A DNA stretch of 45,915 nucleotides from an uncultured Bacteroidales bacterium (GCA_937916465.1 CALFTK010000049.1:1-45915); one strand, 5' to 3'. Counted from the stretch's first letter, positions 25,774 to 35,190 are shown. The notes: generated from the sequence alone by a model not told the origin. Numbers and translations: made by a program.

Positions 25774-27038
25774 AAAAACTGATTCTCATGATTTTATGCT
25801 CCATTATTATGAGTGTACAGGCTCAGGAGCGCATCATTTTGCTGAACGAAGGCAACTGGCAGTCGGACAATGGCAAGATTACTTATTTTGAAGAAGGTAA
25901 GATAGTCAGCAACCAATGGTTCAGAGATATAAACAAACGTAAATTGGGCGATACCCCCAATGACATTATTCAGATTAACAACAATCTTATTGCTATAACT
26001 GTAAACTGGAGTAATATTATTCAGTTTATATCGGCCGATGGTAAGCGGGTAGCCGAAACAGAAGATGTACCCAATAATCGTAAACTTGCCACCGATGGAA
26101 GATATGTTTATGTAACCTCTTATGGGCATGAATGTGGTACCATAAATGGATATGTCATGTTTACAAAAGGCTATGTGGCAAAGATAGATATACGGACATT
26201 TAAGGTTGTTGCAACATGCGAAGTGGGATATGAACCAGAAGGTATAGCCTATTACAAAGGACATCTGTTTATAGCCAATACAGGTGGTTATGCATTTCAG
26301 GAAGATCATGAATACGAAACTACAGTGAGTATTATCAATGCAGAGACCATGCAACCTGTTAAACAAATTGATACAGGCCAGATAAATCTCTATGGTAAAA
26401 TGTCACAATCAGGGCAGTATCTGTGTATAAACTCTCCTGGCGATTATTATGACATTCCTGCTGCAACAGTTATTTTTGACTGCGACAGAGCACTTAATGG
26501 CGATGATGATTGTTGTGTAGTACTGGAATATGCCTCAACCTATAGTACTACCATGTTGAATGGCAACTTCATGGCTATTGGTGCGCGATTCTCTTATTAT
26601 ACAAATGAATATAAATTCAACTATGTTGTAATCAATCCGGAAGAGGTGATAGCAACAGGTGGAGCAGGTGGTGTTGAAGAGACATTGCCAGGTACAATGC
26701 TGGCCGACCTGAAAACTTTGGGCATGCCGTATGGTCTCTATGTCAATCCTTATACCGGATATATATACGCTACAGATGCAGGTTCATTTGCAGCAGCCGG
26801 TGCGCTGATACAATGGTCGCCGGAAGGTAAATTGTTGGGCAGACACAAAGTGTATATTAATCCGGCACATTTTCTGGCTCTTCCTCCGAATGGAGATTTT
26901 ACGGGGGTTGCACCGGTTGTAAACAGAGATAAACCTGCTATTGCTGATGGGATATATGATCTGCAGGGTGTGCGTCTGGACGAAATTCCTGTAAGAGGGC
27001 TATACATACAGAACGGGAAGAAGATATTCAGAAACTAA
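25770..27038 (+). CDS. BtuG-like secreted beta-propeller, cobalamin locus
   Basis: Probable surface cobalamin-capturing partner of BtuB. The 422-residue protein has a signal peptide (cleavage near VQA-Q, residue 18) and a seven-bladed YncE-like propeller with LLNEGNW, LGDTPNDI and TDGRYVYVTSYG. These resemble Bacteroides BtuG. Unlike BtuG lipoproteins it has no lipobox. It ends in the motif GIYDLQGVRL..RGLYIQNGKKIFRN, shared with two other secreted proteins here. This suggests C-terminal sorting instead of lipid anchoring. Its start overlaps the btuB stop by 4 nt, so it is under the same riboswitch. Confidence 0.8.
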   Translation: MKKLILMILCSIIMSVQAQERIILLNEGNWQSDNGKITYFEEGKIVSNQWFRDINKRKLGDTPNDIIQINNNLIAITVNWSNIIQFISADGKRVAETEDVPNNRKLATDGRYVYVTSYGHECGTINGYVMFTKGYVAKIDIRTFKVVATCEVGYEPEGIAYYKGHLFIANTGGYAFQEDHEYETTVSIINAETMQPVKQIDTGQINLYGKMSQSGQYLCINSPGDYYDIPAATVIFDCDRALNGDDDCCVVLEYASTYSTTMLNGNFMAIGARFSYYTNEYKFNYVVINPEEVIATGGAGGVEETLPGTMLADLKTLGMPYGLYVNPYTGYIYATDAGSFAAAGALIQWSPEGKLLGRHKVYINPAHFLALPPNGDFTGVAPVVNRDKPAIADGIYDLQGVRLDEIPVRGLYIQNGKKIFRN

Positions 27039-27068
27039 ATGATTTCAATAACTTAATATTCAAAAAAA

Positions 27069-30000
27069 ATGAAAAAGCTATTCTTAAGTCTGGCGGTTAT
27101 GATTACATGCTTTATGAGCATACAATCTGCCAATGTTGTTGTTAAAATGAATTCCACATCGCCGTGGATGAGTCTTGTTGACAAGGCTGCAGGAGATACT
27201 GTAGATGTGGGTGAGGCTGTGGATAAAACCTACACTTTTGATGTTCCGGGTGGTGTCTATATCCTCACTGCCTATGGTAAGGACAGTGCAACTGTAAATG
27301 GAACTATTGAACTGAATGTCAGTGCTGACACTCTGCATCAGGAGTTCTCTGTATTGACCAATACTGTCTTTGCTACCAATAAAAATGAAGACAATACTGC
27401 ATGGGAGGTGGATAAGGATTACACTATTTCTGTTGATGTATCAACCCGCGAAGGAGAGAGGCTGGTTGTTACTTTGGGTAATAGTGTTACTGCCGGTAGA
27501 AAGACCTTCCTGGCACTGAATGGAAACAGTTATTATGTTTCGCTTATTCCTGGCGAAGAGCGTCAGGCTCAGGGGTATATGACCAATGACCGTAGCGGTA
27601 CTCTAACAGGGGGTATTACTATAAGTGGTGCTGTTCCAATGGGTGGAGATTATATTGTTACTCTGCCTGAAGATGCTGAGGTTTTTATAGGAAAGAAGTT
27701 CAGCCACTTTACCAACTATACCAGGGTGGAACCTTCCAGAACAGAGGTTGATGGTGGTAGCAAAAAGGTGTATTACAGACTTGCTGACAATCAGGTGTAT
27801 AATTTCCGTACATGGAAGAGTGGTGGTCTTACCCAGGCTGGATACTTCACTATGGATATTGATGGTGGAGAGAATTCCTATCTGAAATTCTCTGAAAGCA
27901 GTTATGAGGCTTTCGGCCCAAAGACTATCAAACATGATGTAAACTGGAATGGTGGTTACGAAACGGGTAATATCCTTGTAAATATAAACGAGCGCGGGCA
28001 TCTGCAACTGAATGTTGGCGATAACTATAGTGCGCTGGCTATGCGCTCATGGCAGCTTACCGATACACAGACAGCCAACTACTTTTTTGAACCTGACTTT
28101 CACTACACCATTATTGACCTTGAGGGAAATCCCAGCACTGGTGTAATTGAGATTGATAATGCACATCCTTCTACGGAAACATGGTCAACCATCAGGGCAG
28201 TGGGCAAGGGTACTGCTATTGTACTGGTGACCTATGATGCCATAGGACTGAACTATTATAAATACAATGCCAAGGCTGATTCACTTACCAAAACTAACTT
28301 TATGGGTGGTGAATACTGGGGTGCTATATGGCCTGAAAATACTGCTGCATACGTTGTTACTGTTGGTGATGCTGAAACTGCCATGAAGCCAAATATGTTT
28401 ATTAACGAGGCTTACAATGAAGGTGCACTGAAGACTGCCGGTAAGTTTGTGGATGCTGAACATGATGTTTTCTATTTTCTTGATACAGAAGAGGGAGCTA
28501 CCTACACCTTTACTCCTGAGGGTGTTGACCACATAGAAATGGCATATCCAACTATTGGTGAACAGATGGCTTCATATCATGGTTTTGCTGCCGATGGTGT
28601 TACCAGAAATGATGATGGTTCATATACTTTGCTGTTGAAGGAAGGCAGACAGATAGTCAAGATGACTGATGCTAAGGGTAATTCAATTTATCAGGTACTG
28701 ACAGCCAAACCTTGTCACAGAGAGATTACCAATGTAAGTCGTGAGGGTAGTACTGTCTTCCAGCCGGGTGACCGGATTAAGATTCAGTACAGTGGTCTTC
28801 ATCATCCAGCCAATAAGCTTGCGGGTATATATAATATGTCGGCCTATATTACATATAACAATATCCCTAATGGTTCATCACTTATTCTGGGTGCCGGTCA
28901 ATATACCTTTGGATCTGCTCCGTCGGCTCAGGCTGTTACTATTGAAATACCTGCCGATTTTGATGTATCTGCATCAGATGTGTTTGTAATGGATCAGGGT
29001 GTTATACAGGTAAATGGTTTTGGCGATCCTATTGGAGCGCATCGTTCTATAAATAAGAATCTTGGTCGTTCGCCAAACTTTACTGCCATAGCTCACAAGA
29101 CCTATTTCGGTCAATTGCCTGATGTGCGCATTCCTGTTACTGAAATTAAGAGATTTACTCTTAACCTGCTGGCCAATGTTGATAGTATAGATTACACTAT
29201 AACTATTGATGGCGATACTTTGAAACCGAATAGTGATGGTATCTATGCTCCTACATTTGGTACCTATATAATTAAGGCTTCAAAGCCTGGCTACCGTTGT
29301 TTCCGTACTGAACTGACTATTGCTGATGATGCAGAGGGTGACCAGAACTGTATTATTGAGATGGTTAAGGCAGGTGAAAACGGATGGGATGGAACTACTC
29401 TTTCTGAAGCTGAACTGAAGGATGGTGTTTACCAGATAAGCAATGGTGCTGAATTGGCATGGTTTGCAGCAAAAGTTAATGATGGAGACTATAAGATATC
29501 AGCTAAACTGATAAATGACATAGATCTTTGCGAATTCGACTGGACACCTATAGGAGGTAGCAAATCAAACACTGCTTACCAAGGAACCTTTGAAGGCGAT
29601 GGTCACACCATCTATGGCCTCTACATCAATAACAAAAATACATATCAGGCACTGTTTGGTTACATCAAGGATAGTAGCATAAGTGGCATTACAGTCTGTG
29701 GCGAGGTAAGTGCCAAGCAATATGTAGCAGGTGTTGTAGCTTATATGGGTACCAAAACTTATGTTGATGGTTGTGTAAATAAGGCTAAAGTTACAGCTAT
29801 ATCTAACTATGTGGGTGGTATAACCGGTTCAGTATCGCAATCTACATCTGAACTTACAAACTCATATAACCTTGGTGATATTACCGGAACAAACAATTGT
29901 GGAGGTGTTGCAGGATTCAACAACAAGAGCGCTGTAATAGCAAATGTGTTTAATTTGGGTGAAGTTACAGGTACCAATGTAGCAGCATGTATTGGTGGAA

Positions 30001-30497
30001 CTGCTCTTAAGAATAACACACAAAATATGTTTGCTATAAAGGAATATGATATAGTTGATGGACAAAAAACGGTGACAGAAGAACAGATGTTGTCCGGCGA
30101 AATTGCCTACCTTTTGGGTGATGCATTTGGTCAGACTATAGGAACAGACGCACATCCTGTATTGAATGGAGCACGTGTTTATAATGTTGTCTATACTACC
30201 AGCCTTTCAGATAATACCTATTCAATCTATACTAACGGAGAACTTCCCCAACTTGAAAATATTGATAATTATCGTCCTGTTTGGAAGACATCAATTGATG
30301 GAGAAGAACTGACAACTATTTCTACAGACAGCACACTCTTTGTAGAATATATTGAAGATGTTGAAAACGGTGTTAGTTGTCTGCAAAATACTCAAAACAT
30401 TACTATATATGATATCTATGGCAGTAAGGTAAATAATACTGAAAACTTAAAGCGTGGTATATATATTGTAAATGGAAAGAAGGTATTTGTAAAATAA
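27069..30497 (+). CDS. Large secreted protein in the B12 operon, with GLUG-like repeats
   Basis: A 1142-residue exported protein of unknown function, 30 nt after the BtuG-like gene and with no promoter between, so probably under the cobalamin riboswitch. A signal peptide (to about residue 20) is followed by roughly 680 residues rich in beta strands with no domain I can name. A PEGA-like module (about 695-765) follows. A GLUG-type stretch (about 790-985) includes ISNGAELAWFAA, GTFEGDGHTIYGLYIN, GGITGSVSQS and GGVAGFNNKS. The C-terminus carries the GIYIVNGKKVFVK motif. It may help bind corrinoids at the surface, but only context says so. Codon use resembles its neighbours. Confidence 0.7.
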   Translation: MKKLFLSLAVMITCFMSIQSANVVVKMNSTSPWMSLVDKAAGDTVDVGEAVDKTYTFDVPGGVYILTAYGKDSATVNGTIELNVSADTLHQEFSVLTNTVFATNKNEDNTAWEVDKDYTISVDVSTREGERLVVTLGNSVTAGRKTFLALNGNSYYVSLIPGEERQAQGYMTNDRSGTLTGGITISGAVPMGGDYIVTLPEDAEVFIGKKFSHFTNYTRVEPSRTEVDGGSKKVYYRLADNQVYNFRTWKSGGLTQAGYFTMDIDGGENSYLKFSESSYEAFGPKTIKHDVNWNGGYETGNILVNINERGHLQLNVGDNYSALAMRSWQLTDTQTANYFFEPDFHYTIIDLEGNPSTGVIEIDNAHPSTETWSTIRAVGKGTAIVLVTYDAIGLNYYKYNAKADSLTKTNFMGGEYWGAIWPENTAAYVVTVGDAETAMKPNMFINEAYNEGALKTAGKFVDAEHDVFYFLDTEEGATYTFTPEGVDHIEMAYPTIGEQMASYHGFAADGVTRNDDGSYTLLLKEGRQIVKMTDAKGNSIYQVLTAKPCHREITNVSREGSTVFQPGDRIKIQYSGLHHPANKLAGIYNMSAYITYNNIPNGSSLILGAGQYTFGSAPSAQAVTIEIPADFDVSASDVFVMDQGVIQVNGFGDPIGAHRSINKNLGRSPNFTAIAHKTYFGQLPDVRIPVTEIKRFTLNLLANVDSIDYTITIDGDTLKPNSDGIYAPTFGTYIIKASKPGYRCFRTELTIADDAEGDQNCIIEMVKAGENGWDGTTLSEAELKDGVYQISNGAELAWFAAKVNDGDYKISAKLINDIDLCEFDWTPIGGSKSNTAYQGTFEGDGHTIYGLYINNKNTYQALFGYIKDSSISGITVCGEVSAKQYVAGVVAYMGTKTYVDGCVNKAKVTAISNYVGGITGSVSQSTSELTNSYNLGDITGTNNCGGVAGFNNKSAVIANVFNLGEVTGTNVAACIGGTALKNNTQNMFAIKEYDIVDGQKTVTEEQMLSGEIAYLLGDAFGQTIGTDAHPVLNGARVYNVVYTTSLSDNTYSIYTNGELPQLENIDNYRPVWKTSIDGEELTTISTDSTLFVEYIEDVENGVSCLQNTQNITIYDIYGSKVNNTENLKRGIYIVNGKKVFVK

Positions 30498-30508
30498 ACT
30501 AAACTAAA

Positions 30509-30581
30509 CCTTGTCTTATAAGGAAGGGTTAATAACAGGACCCGTTAGCATCCCGTAAGAACTGCTAACGGGTCACTTTTT
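30509..30581 (+). repeat. Conserved hairpin element, copy 1
   Basis: A small stem CCTT/AAGG (30509-30523) and a spacer ending AATAACAGG precede a perfect 12-bp stem (30539-30550 with 30563-30574). The loop is TCCCGTAAGAAC and the tail CACTTTTTAT. It lies 12 nt after the large secreted protein gene and can serve as its terminator. The loop is identical in the copy before the abi gene, which a plain terminator would not need. Confidence 0.8.
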
Positions 30582-30615
30582 ATCAATGGAGGATAATGGT
30601 TACTCGAATACGGTT

Positions 30616-30729
30616 TTAATGGAATGAAATGTCCTGATCCTGGAAAGTCCAAACATCAATATCCTTGTATACAGGGTTGCTTACACTCTTCTTGATGGTC
30701 ATTTTGTTGCCCTCAACAACGTGGCAGAA
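30616..30729 (-). pseudogene. C-terminal remnant of an unidentified gene
   Basis: The minus strand reads VVEGNKMTIKKSVSNPVYKD, then IDVWTFQDQDISFH and a stop at 30616-30618. A stop codon lies just upstream and no start region remains, so this is most likely the tail of a decayed gene. I do not recognise the family. The rest of 30582-30760 shows nothing else. Confidence 0.4.
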
Positions 30730-30760
30730 TCAAATTCGCTGTAAGTTTACAGTTATAGGG

Positions 30761-31165
30761 CTATTGGATAGATGATAGTTCTTTACCTATCTTCCTAATT
30801 TCAGACTTTATAAGTTCCAATCGTTCATTGGATGGCTTTTTAGCACCACTGATATATTGAGCAAGAAGACTCTGTGCCATACCTAAACGACGTGCAACTG
30901 CAGAAGCATTGATTTCAGGATGAGACATAAATAAATCGTACAAAGTATTAGTTGGTTTGCTGCGAAAGAATCCTTCGTAGCTTAAATCTTCATCTATTTC
31001 TTCCCAACGAATACCAAAAGCATCGGCAGTATATTTTTCGCGCTGCTGTTGTGTAGCATATCTTAATCGCGGATAATCCGAAAACTTTTCGCAAGCCTCG
31101 CGACCATCTGCGGTTTTAATCCACACAGCCGAATCTGTAATCCAAATCTTCTTGATAGCTATCAT
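30761..31165 (-). CDS. DUF2442 protein with C-terminal helix-turn-helix
   Basis: A 134-residue protein. Residues 1-70 resemble DUF2442 (IKKIWITDSAVWIKTADGRE, FSDYPRLRYAT, YGIRWEEIDEDLSYEGF-like). Residues about 85-134 form an XRE-like helix-turn-helix (NASAVARRLGMAQSLLAQYISGAKKP in order). It lies 9 nt after a DUF4160 gene. That pairing recurs in bacteria and has been considered a toxin-antitoxin-like module, with the DNA-binding DUF2442 protein as antitoxin and autoregulator. That role is inference. Confidence 0.75.
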   Translation of the reverse strand: MIAIKKIWITDSAVWIKTADGREACEKFSDYPRLRYATQQQREKYTADAFGIRWEEIDEDLSYEGFFRSKPTNTLYDLFMSHPEINASAVARRLGMAQSLLAQYISGAKKPSNERLELIKSEIRKIGKELSSIQ

Positions 31166-31174
31166 ATGCGTCTG

Positions 31175-31414
31175 CTATTTATTATTGTTAAAAAACTTAT
31201 TCCAATGTTCTGCAATTACTTCGGTATTCTCCTTAATAATAGATTCTACTATCTTAATTTCTGATGGTTTTAAACCATTGTTTTCTACTAACCTTACAGG
31301 AAATATAGAAAACTTGGCATGTATATCTCCCTTTACTACATGGACATGAATTGGTTCATGATCATTGGCGTAAAATAGGAATCTAAATCCAAATAAAATA
31401 AAAATTGTGGGCAT
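31175..31414 (-). CDS. DUF4160 protein
   Basis: A 79-residue protein with the DUF4160 pattern: MPTIFILFGFRFLFYANDHE, PIHVHVVKGD, AKFSIFPV, then a C-terminal helix (VAEHW-like, VIAEHWNKFFNNNK). It is first in a two-gene operon with the DUF2442 protein and is the putative toxin-side partner. No catalytic residues are known. TATTTTTG on the minus strand (31435-31442) is a -7 match at a suitable distance. Confidence 0.75.
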   Translation of the reverse strand: MPTIFILFGFRFLFYANDHEPIHVHVVKGDIHAKFSIFPVRLVENNGLKPSEIKIVESIIKENTEVIAEHWNKFFNNNK

Positions 31415-31434
31415 AGTATTATTAATTATTTTCG

Positions 31435-31442
31435 CAAAAATA
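31435..31442 (-). promoter_or_regulatory. -7 box for the DUF4160/DUF2442 operon
   Basis: TATTTTTG on the minus strand fits TAnnTTTG and lies 20 nt before the DUF4160 ATG. The -33 partner is weak (TTTC at 31462-31465). Confidence 0.45.
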
Positions 31443-31510
31443 GGTAATTATTTTATAACCCGAAAGATTTACCTATGTTATTCTATAATTACTGCAAATT
31501 CTTTACAAAA

Positions 31511-31548
31511 GATACCCGTAAGAACTGCTGGCGGGTCACTTTTTATCA
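31511..31548 (+). repeat. Conserved hairpin element, copy 2 (damaged)
   Basis: Reads ATACCCGTAAGAACTGCTGG, then CGGGTCACTTTTTATC. Compared with the other copies, 11 nt are missing between two CCCG tetranucleotides, which removes the 5' arm and part of the loop. This is the expected product of a slip between short direct repeats. Only a 5-bp stem remains. Confidence 0.7.
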
Positions 31549-31634
31549 TTCAAAAATAATAGCCGCTTGAAAGTCTGGTTGTATAGTTAGTTCAAATCCA
31601 ATTCACCGTTCTGAGACATTATTGAAAAAAGATT

Positions 31635-31661
31635 CAGTTTGTCGGAATTTCCGACGAACTG
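31635..31661. repeat. 27-nt palindrome
   Basis: Arms of 13 nt around one central base (CAGTTTGTCGGAA-T-TTCCGACGAACTG) with one mismatch. No T-run follows. It lies about 200 nt before the LRR protein gene. A similar 29-nt palindrome lies at 36702-36730. The rest of 31550-31858 is A/T-rich, and I see no gene in it. Confidence 0.6.
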
Positions 31662-31858
31662 CTACAGATAGAAAAAACTACAGCACACAGTATCATAATC
31701 TTGATGCCATTATTTCCTGATTGCCTAAAGTTATTTTGAACTATATAGTTGGCTATCTTTACAATATTGAGTTATTTATTTTGATTTTTTATAAATTTTC
31801 CATATCTTGGCTTCCAAATATATACGTCAGTTTAAAAAATCAAATAATAGTGAAAACA

Positions 31859-34800
31859 ATGAAAAATGTTCTATTAACAGTGGTTGTGCTATTATGTAGC
31901 ATTTCAGTAAGTGCCCACAGTTTTGAAGTGGACGGTATTTATTACAAGATTACGTCAACTACAGACAATACAGTAAGTGTGACGTACAAGGGAGATAATG
32001 ATTACGCGTATAAAGGTGAGTACATGTATGATGTTGTAATCCCTGAAAGTGTTGTTGCAAATAATGGTCGTACCTATTCAGTGACAAGTATTGATGATGG
32101 TGCTTTCAAGGAGTGTATAAAACTAACAAGTGTAATAATTCCAAAATCGGTGACAAGTATTGGAAGAGGTGCGTTTGAAGGTTGTTCTAATCTTTATAAT
32201 ATTGTTTTTGGCAATTCAATTACTAACATAGGAGGATGGGCATTCAGATATTGCACATCGCTTACATCTATAACTATTCCAGAATCTGTTACGCGTATTG
32301 AAGGTAGCTTATTTTCTGGTTGTACTAGCCTTGAAGAAATTGTGATTCCAAATAGTGTGACATCCATAGGAAGCAGTGCTTTTGAAAATACGCCTTGGTA
32401 TAATCAGCAGCCTGATGGTGTAGTGTATGTGAATGACGTGCTATATAAATATAAAGGTGAAATGCCTGCAAATACAGCTATTGTAGTTAGAGAGGGAACT
32501 GTAAGTATAACAGCCGGTGCTTTCAGAAATTATAATGGTCTTATAAGTATCACTATCCCTAGCTCCATGCAGAGTATTAGCGAAGGTAGTATGACGGGAA
32601 ATCTTGGTAATGGCGCATTTTATGGATGTCAGTATCTAAAAACTATCATCAATTTCTCAGATTTAAATGTAAGGAAGGGAAGTACAGATTATGGACATTT
32701 AGCTGATTATGCTACTCGTGTTATCAATGCTGATGAACAGATAGGTGATTTCTATTTCTCAACCATAGATAATGCGTATCATTTAATAGGATACTTGAAA
32801 AATGAAAGAAAAGTAATTCTTCCTAATAATTACAAGGGAGAGAATTATGCAATTGGCGAGAATGCATTCTTCGGCTGCGACAGTATTACAAGTATTACAA
32901 TTCCTAATACAGTAACAAGTGTAGGAGTAAGTGCATTTTCAGGTTGCGCAAATCTTACAAGTATTGCTATCCCAAATTCAGTGACAAGTATTGATTTATC
33001 TGCATTTTATGGGACAAACTTACAATCACTTACAATGGGTATTGGTGTAACATCTATCACCGGTAAGTTCTCAAATTCATATAATGTGCCGGCTAAAGTT
33101 ATTTGGTTGACAAACACCCCTCCAAGCGGTTATGCGAATGTTAATGGAAAGATTAATTATGTAGCCAATGAACAATATAGCGATTTGAAAAACGTAAAAG
33201 TATATCCGTACTTAAGCAGTATGTTTGAAGTAGATGGTGTAAAATATGTTCCTGTAAATATGAGTGAACGCTCCTGCGATGTTATTGATGCTATGTATGA
33301 TAGTTCTGTTGAGAATGTAAACATAGCTCCTAAAGTATCGTATAGGAATGTTGAGATGAATGTAAAAGAGGTGATGCCCTATGCTTTCTATAAGAATTCT
33401 TCTGTCAAGAGTTTAACTTTAGCCAATCAAGGTAATGTTGGCGATGATGCCTTTGAATGGTGCATTGGTATTAAAACAGCGGAAATTACCAATAACGGAG
33501 AGATAGGAATGTTGGCTTTTTATGGGTGTGATAGTTTAGTGTCTGTTCTCATTTCAAATGCAGGGGATATAGAACAGCAAGCCTTCCGTCGTTGCTATAG
33601 TTTACAAACAGCAATGATTTCTAATAAGGGAGAGATAGGATTGAGCTCTTTTTCAGACTGTACTTCGCTTACGTCTGTCACAATAGGGGACGAAGTTGAT
33701 AGGTTGGGAACTACTGCTTTTAGCGGTTGCTCTTTGTTGGCAGAAATTACAATTCCACATTCCGTGCTTTACGCTGGTTCTGAATGCTTCTTTGGCTGTA
33801 ATAGTTTGGAGCGTGCTACAATAGGAGACGGATTATACTCAATAAACGAAGCAATGTTTAAAGATTGTTCTTCACTGCAAGAGGTTAATATAGGTAATAA
33901 AGTGACAGAAATTAAAACGAATGCTTTTTCAGGTTGTTCCAAACTTCAGAGCATTCAGTGGGGTAAAAGCGTAAAGAAAATAGGAGAATATGCTTTTAAT
34001 AACTGTTCAGGAATGTCTGCTATAGAAATCCCACAATCAGTTACATCTATTTCAAATAATGCATTCAATGGTTGTACATCATTAGTGGATGTGATAATTG
34101 AAGATAGAACAGATGCTTTAAATTTGGGATATAAGTATTCATCGTCTCCATTGTTTGCAGATTGTCCGCTTGACTCTGTATATATTGGTGGAAAAATCAC
34201 CTACAACACATCCAACAAAGCAGGCTATTCGCCTTTTTATAACAATGTTTCACTGCGTACAGTTGTAATTAGTGATAAAGAAGTAGCTGTTTATGATAAC
34301 GAGTTTTATAATTGTTCGGGGCTTAAAAGTGTAGTTATAGGAAATGGAGTAAAGAGTATTGGCAATTGGTCATTTAGTGGATGCCGTAATTTGGAACAAT
34401 TTACTTTTGGTATCAGCGTTGAAAGCATTGGTCAAGAGGCGTTTTCAGATTGTATTAGCCTGACTCAGCTTATTAGTAGCGTAGATACTCCACCTACATG
34501 TGGTACACAAGCTTTGGAAGATATAAACAAATGGAATTGTACCCTAAAAGTTCCGATAGGATGCGCTTCGCTCTATCAGGTTGCTGACCAATGGAAAGAC
34601 TTTTTCTTTGTTGAAGATGTTGTGGAAATTAAAAGGAGTATATTAACATACGTTGTTGATGGTGAAGTGTATGCAACAGATACATTGATATGTGGAACTA
34701 CTATTTCTGTGCTTGAAGAACCAACCAAGTTGGGATATACCTTTAGTGGGTGGGATGAAGTGCCAGAGACTATGCCAAATAGCGATATTACAATCAGTGG

Positions 34801-35131
34801 TACATTTAATGTGAATATATACCAGGTATATTATTTTGTCAATGAAGAATTGGTACATGTGGCTGATGTAGCTTATGGTGACTCAATCCCTGAATATGTA
34901 TATACATCTAAAGAGGGAGATGTTGTTAATGAGTGGATAGGTGATTATTATGGTATTATGCCACCTAAAAATATATCTTATGTGGCAGATATGAAGAGTG
35001 GTATAGACCAATTGATAATAGATAAGGAGGAGTTGATGATTTACGATATTACAGGTCGTCGTGTTCTGAATACAGAAAACTTGAAGAGTGGTATTTATAT
35101 TATAAACGGTAAAAAAGTATTGCTTAAATAA
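31859..35131 (+). CDS. BspA-type leucine-rich repeat surface protein
   Basis: A 1090-residue exported protein. The Met at 31859 begins a clean signal peptide (MKNVLLTVVVLLCSISVSA); the upstream in-frame extension looks non-coding. Residues about 60-920 are LRR_5/BspA repeats of about 23 residues with the pattern SITIPxSVTSIGxxAFxGCxxL. An InlB-B/Flg_new-like repeat follows (about 925-985: LGYTFSGWDEVP). The C-terminus has the motif MIYDITGRRV..SGIYIINGKKVLLK, shared with the B12-locus proteins. BspA-like proteins mediate adhesion or host binding in oral and gut Bacteroidales; this one's target is unknown. Confidence 0.85.
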   Translation: MKNVLLTVVVLLCSISVSAHSFEVDGIYYKITSTTDNTVSVTYKGDNDYAYKGEYMYDVVIPESVVANNGRTYSVTSIDDGAFKECIKLTSVIIPKSVTSIGRGAFEGCSNLYNIVFGNSITNIGGWAFRYCTSLTSITIPESVTRIEGSLFSGCTSLEEIVIPNSVTSIGSSAFENTPWYNQQPDGVVYVNDVLYKYKGEMPANTAIVVREGTVSITAGAFRNYNGLISITIPSSMQSISEGSMTGNLGNGAFYGCQYLKTIINFSDLNVRKGSTDYGHLADYATRVINADEQIGDFYFSTIDNAYHLIGYLKNERKVILPNNYKGENYAIGENAFFGCDSITSITIPNTVTSVGVSAFSGCANLTSIAIPNSVTSIDLSAFYGTNLQSLTMGIGVTSITGKFSNSYNVPAKVIWLTNTPPSGYANVNGKINYVANEQYSDLKNVKVYPYLSSMFEVDGVKYVPVNMSERSCDVIDAMYDSSVENVNIAPKVSYRNVEMNVKEVMPYAFYKNSSVKSLTLANQGNVGDDAFEWCIGIKTAEITNNGEIGMLAFYGCDSLVSVLISNAGDIEQQAFRRCYSLQTAMISNKGEIGLSSFSDCTSLTSVTIGDEVDRLGTTAFSGCSLLAEITIPHSVLYAGSECFFGCNSLERATIGDGLYSINEAMFKDCSSLQEVNIGNKVTEIKTNAFSGCSKLQSIQWGKSVKKIGEYAFNNCSGMSAIEIPQSVTSISNNAFNGCTSLVDVIIEDRTDALNLGYKYSSSPLFADCPLDSVYIGGKITYNTSNKAGYSPFYNNVSLRTVVISDKEVAVYDNEFYNCSGLKSVVIGNGVKSIGNWSFSGCRNLEQFTFGISVESIGQEAFSDCISLTQLISSVDTPPTCGTQALEDINKWNCTLKVPIGCASLYQVADQWKDFFFVEDVVEIKRSILTYVVDGEVYATDTLICGTTISVLEEPTKLGYTFSGWDEVPETMPNSDITISGTFNVNIYQVYYFVNEELVHVADVAYGDSIPEYVYTSKEGDVVNEWIGDYYGIMPPKNISYVADMKSGIDQLIIDKEELMIYDITGRRVLNTENLKSGIYIINGKKVLLK

Positions 35132-35190
35132 GATACTGTAAATACCTTTCTATAGAAGTCTAAGTGATATGTGTTAAAAAAACAATTATG

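Noticed and set aside
25794..26366. A 190-codon minus-strand frame opposite the BtuG-like gene
   Set aside because: The plus-strand gene has a signal peptide, propeller motifs and an ATGA overlap with btuB; the minus product looks random.
31721..31858. A 46-codon N-terminal extension of the LRR protein
   Set aside because: The internal Met at 31859 starts a perfect signal peptide; the extension is A/T-rich, hydrophobic and unlike any leader.
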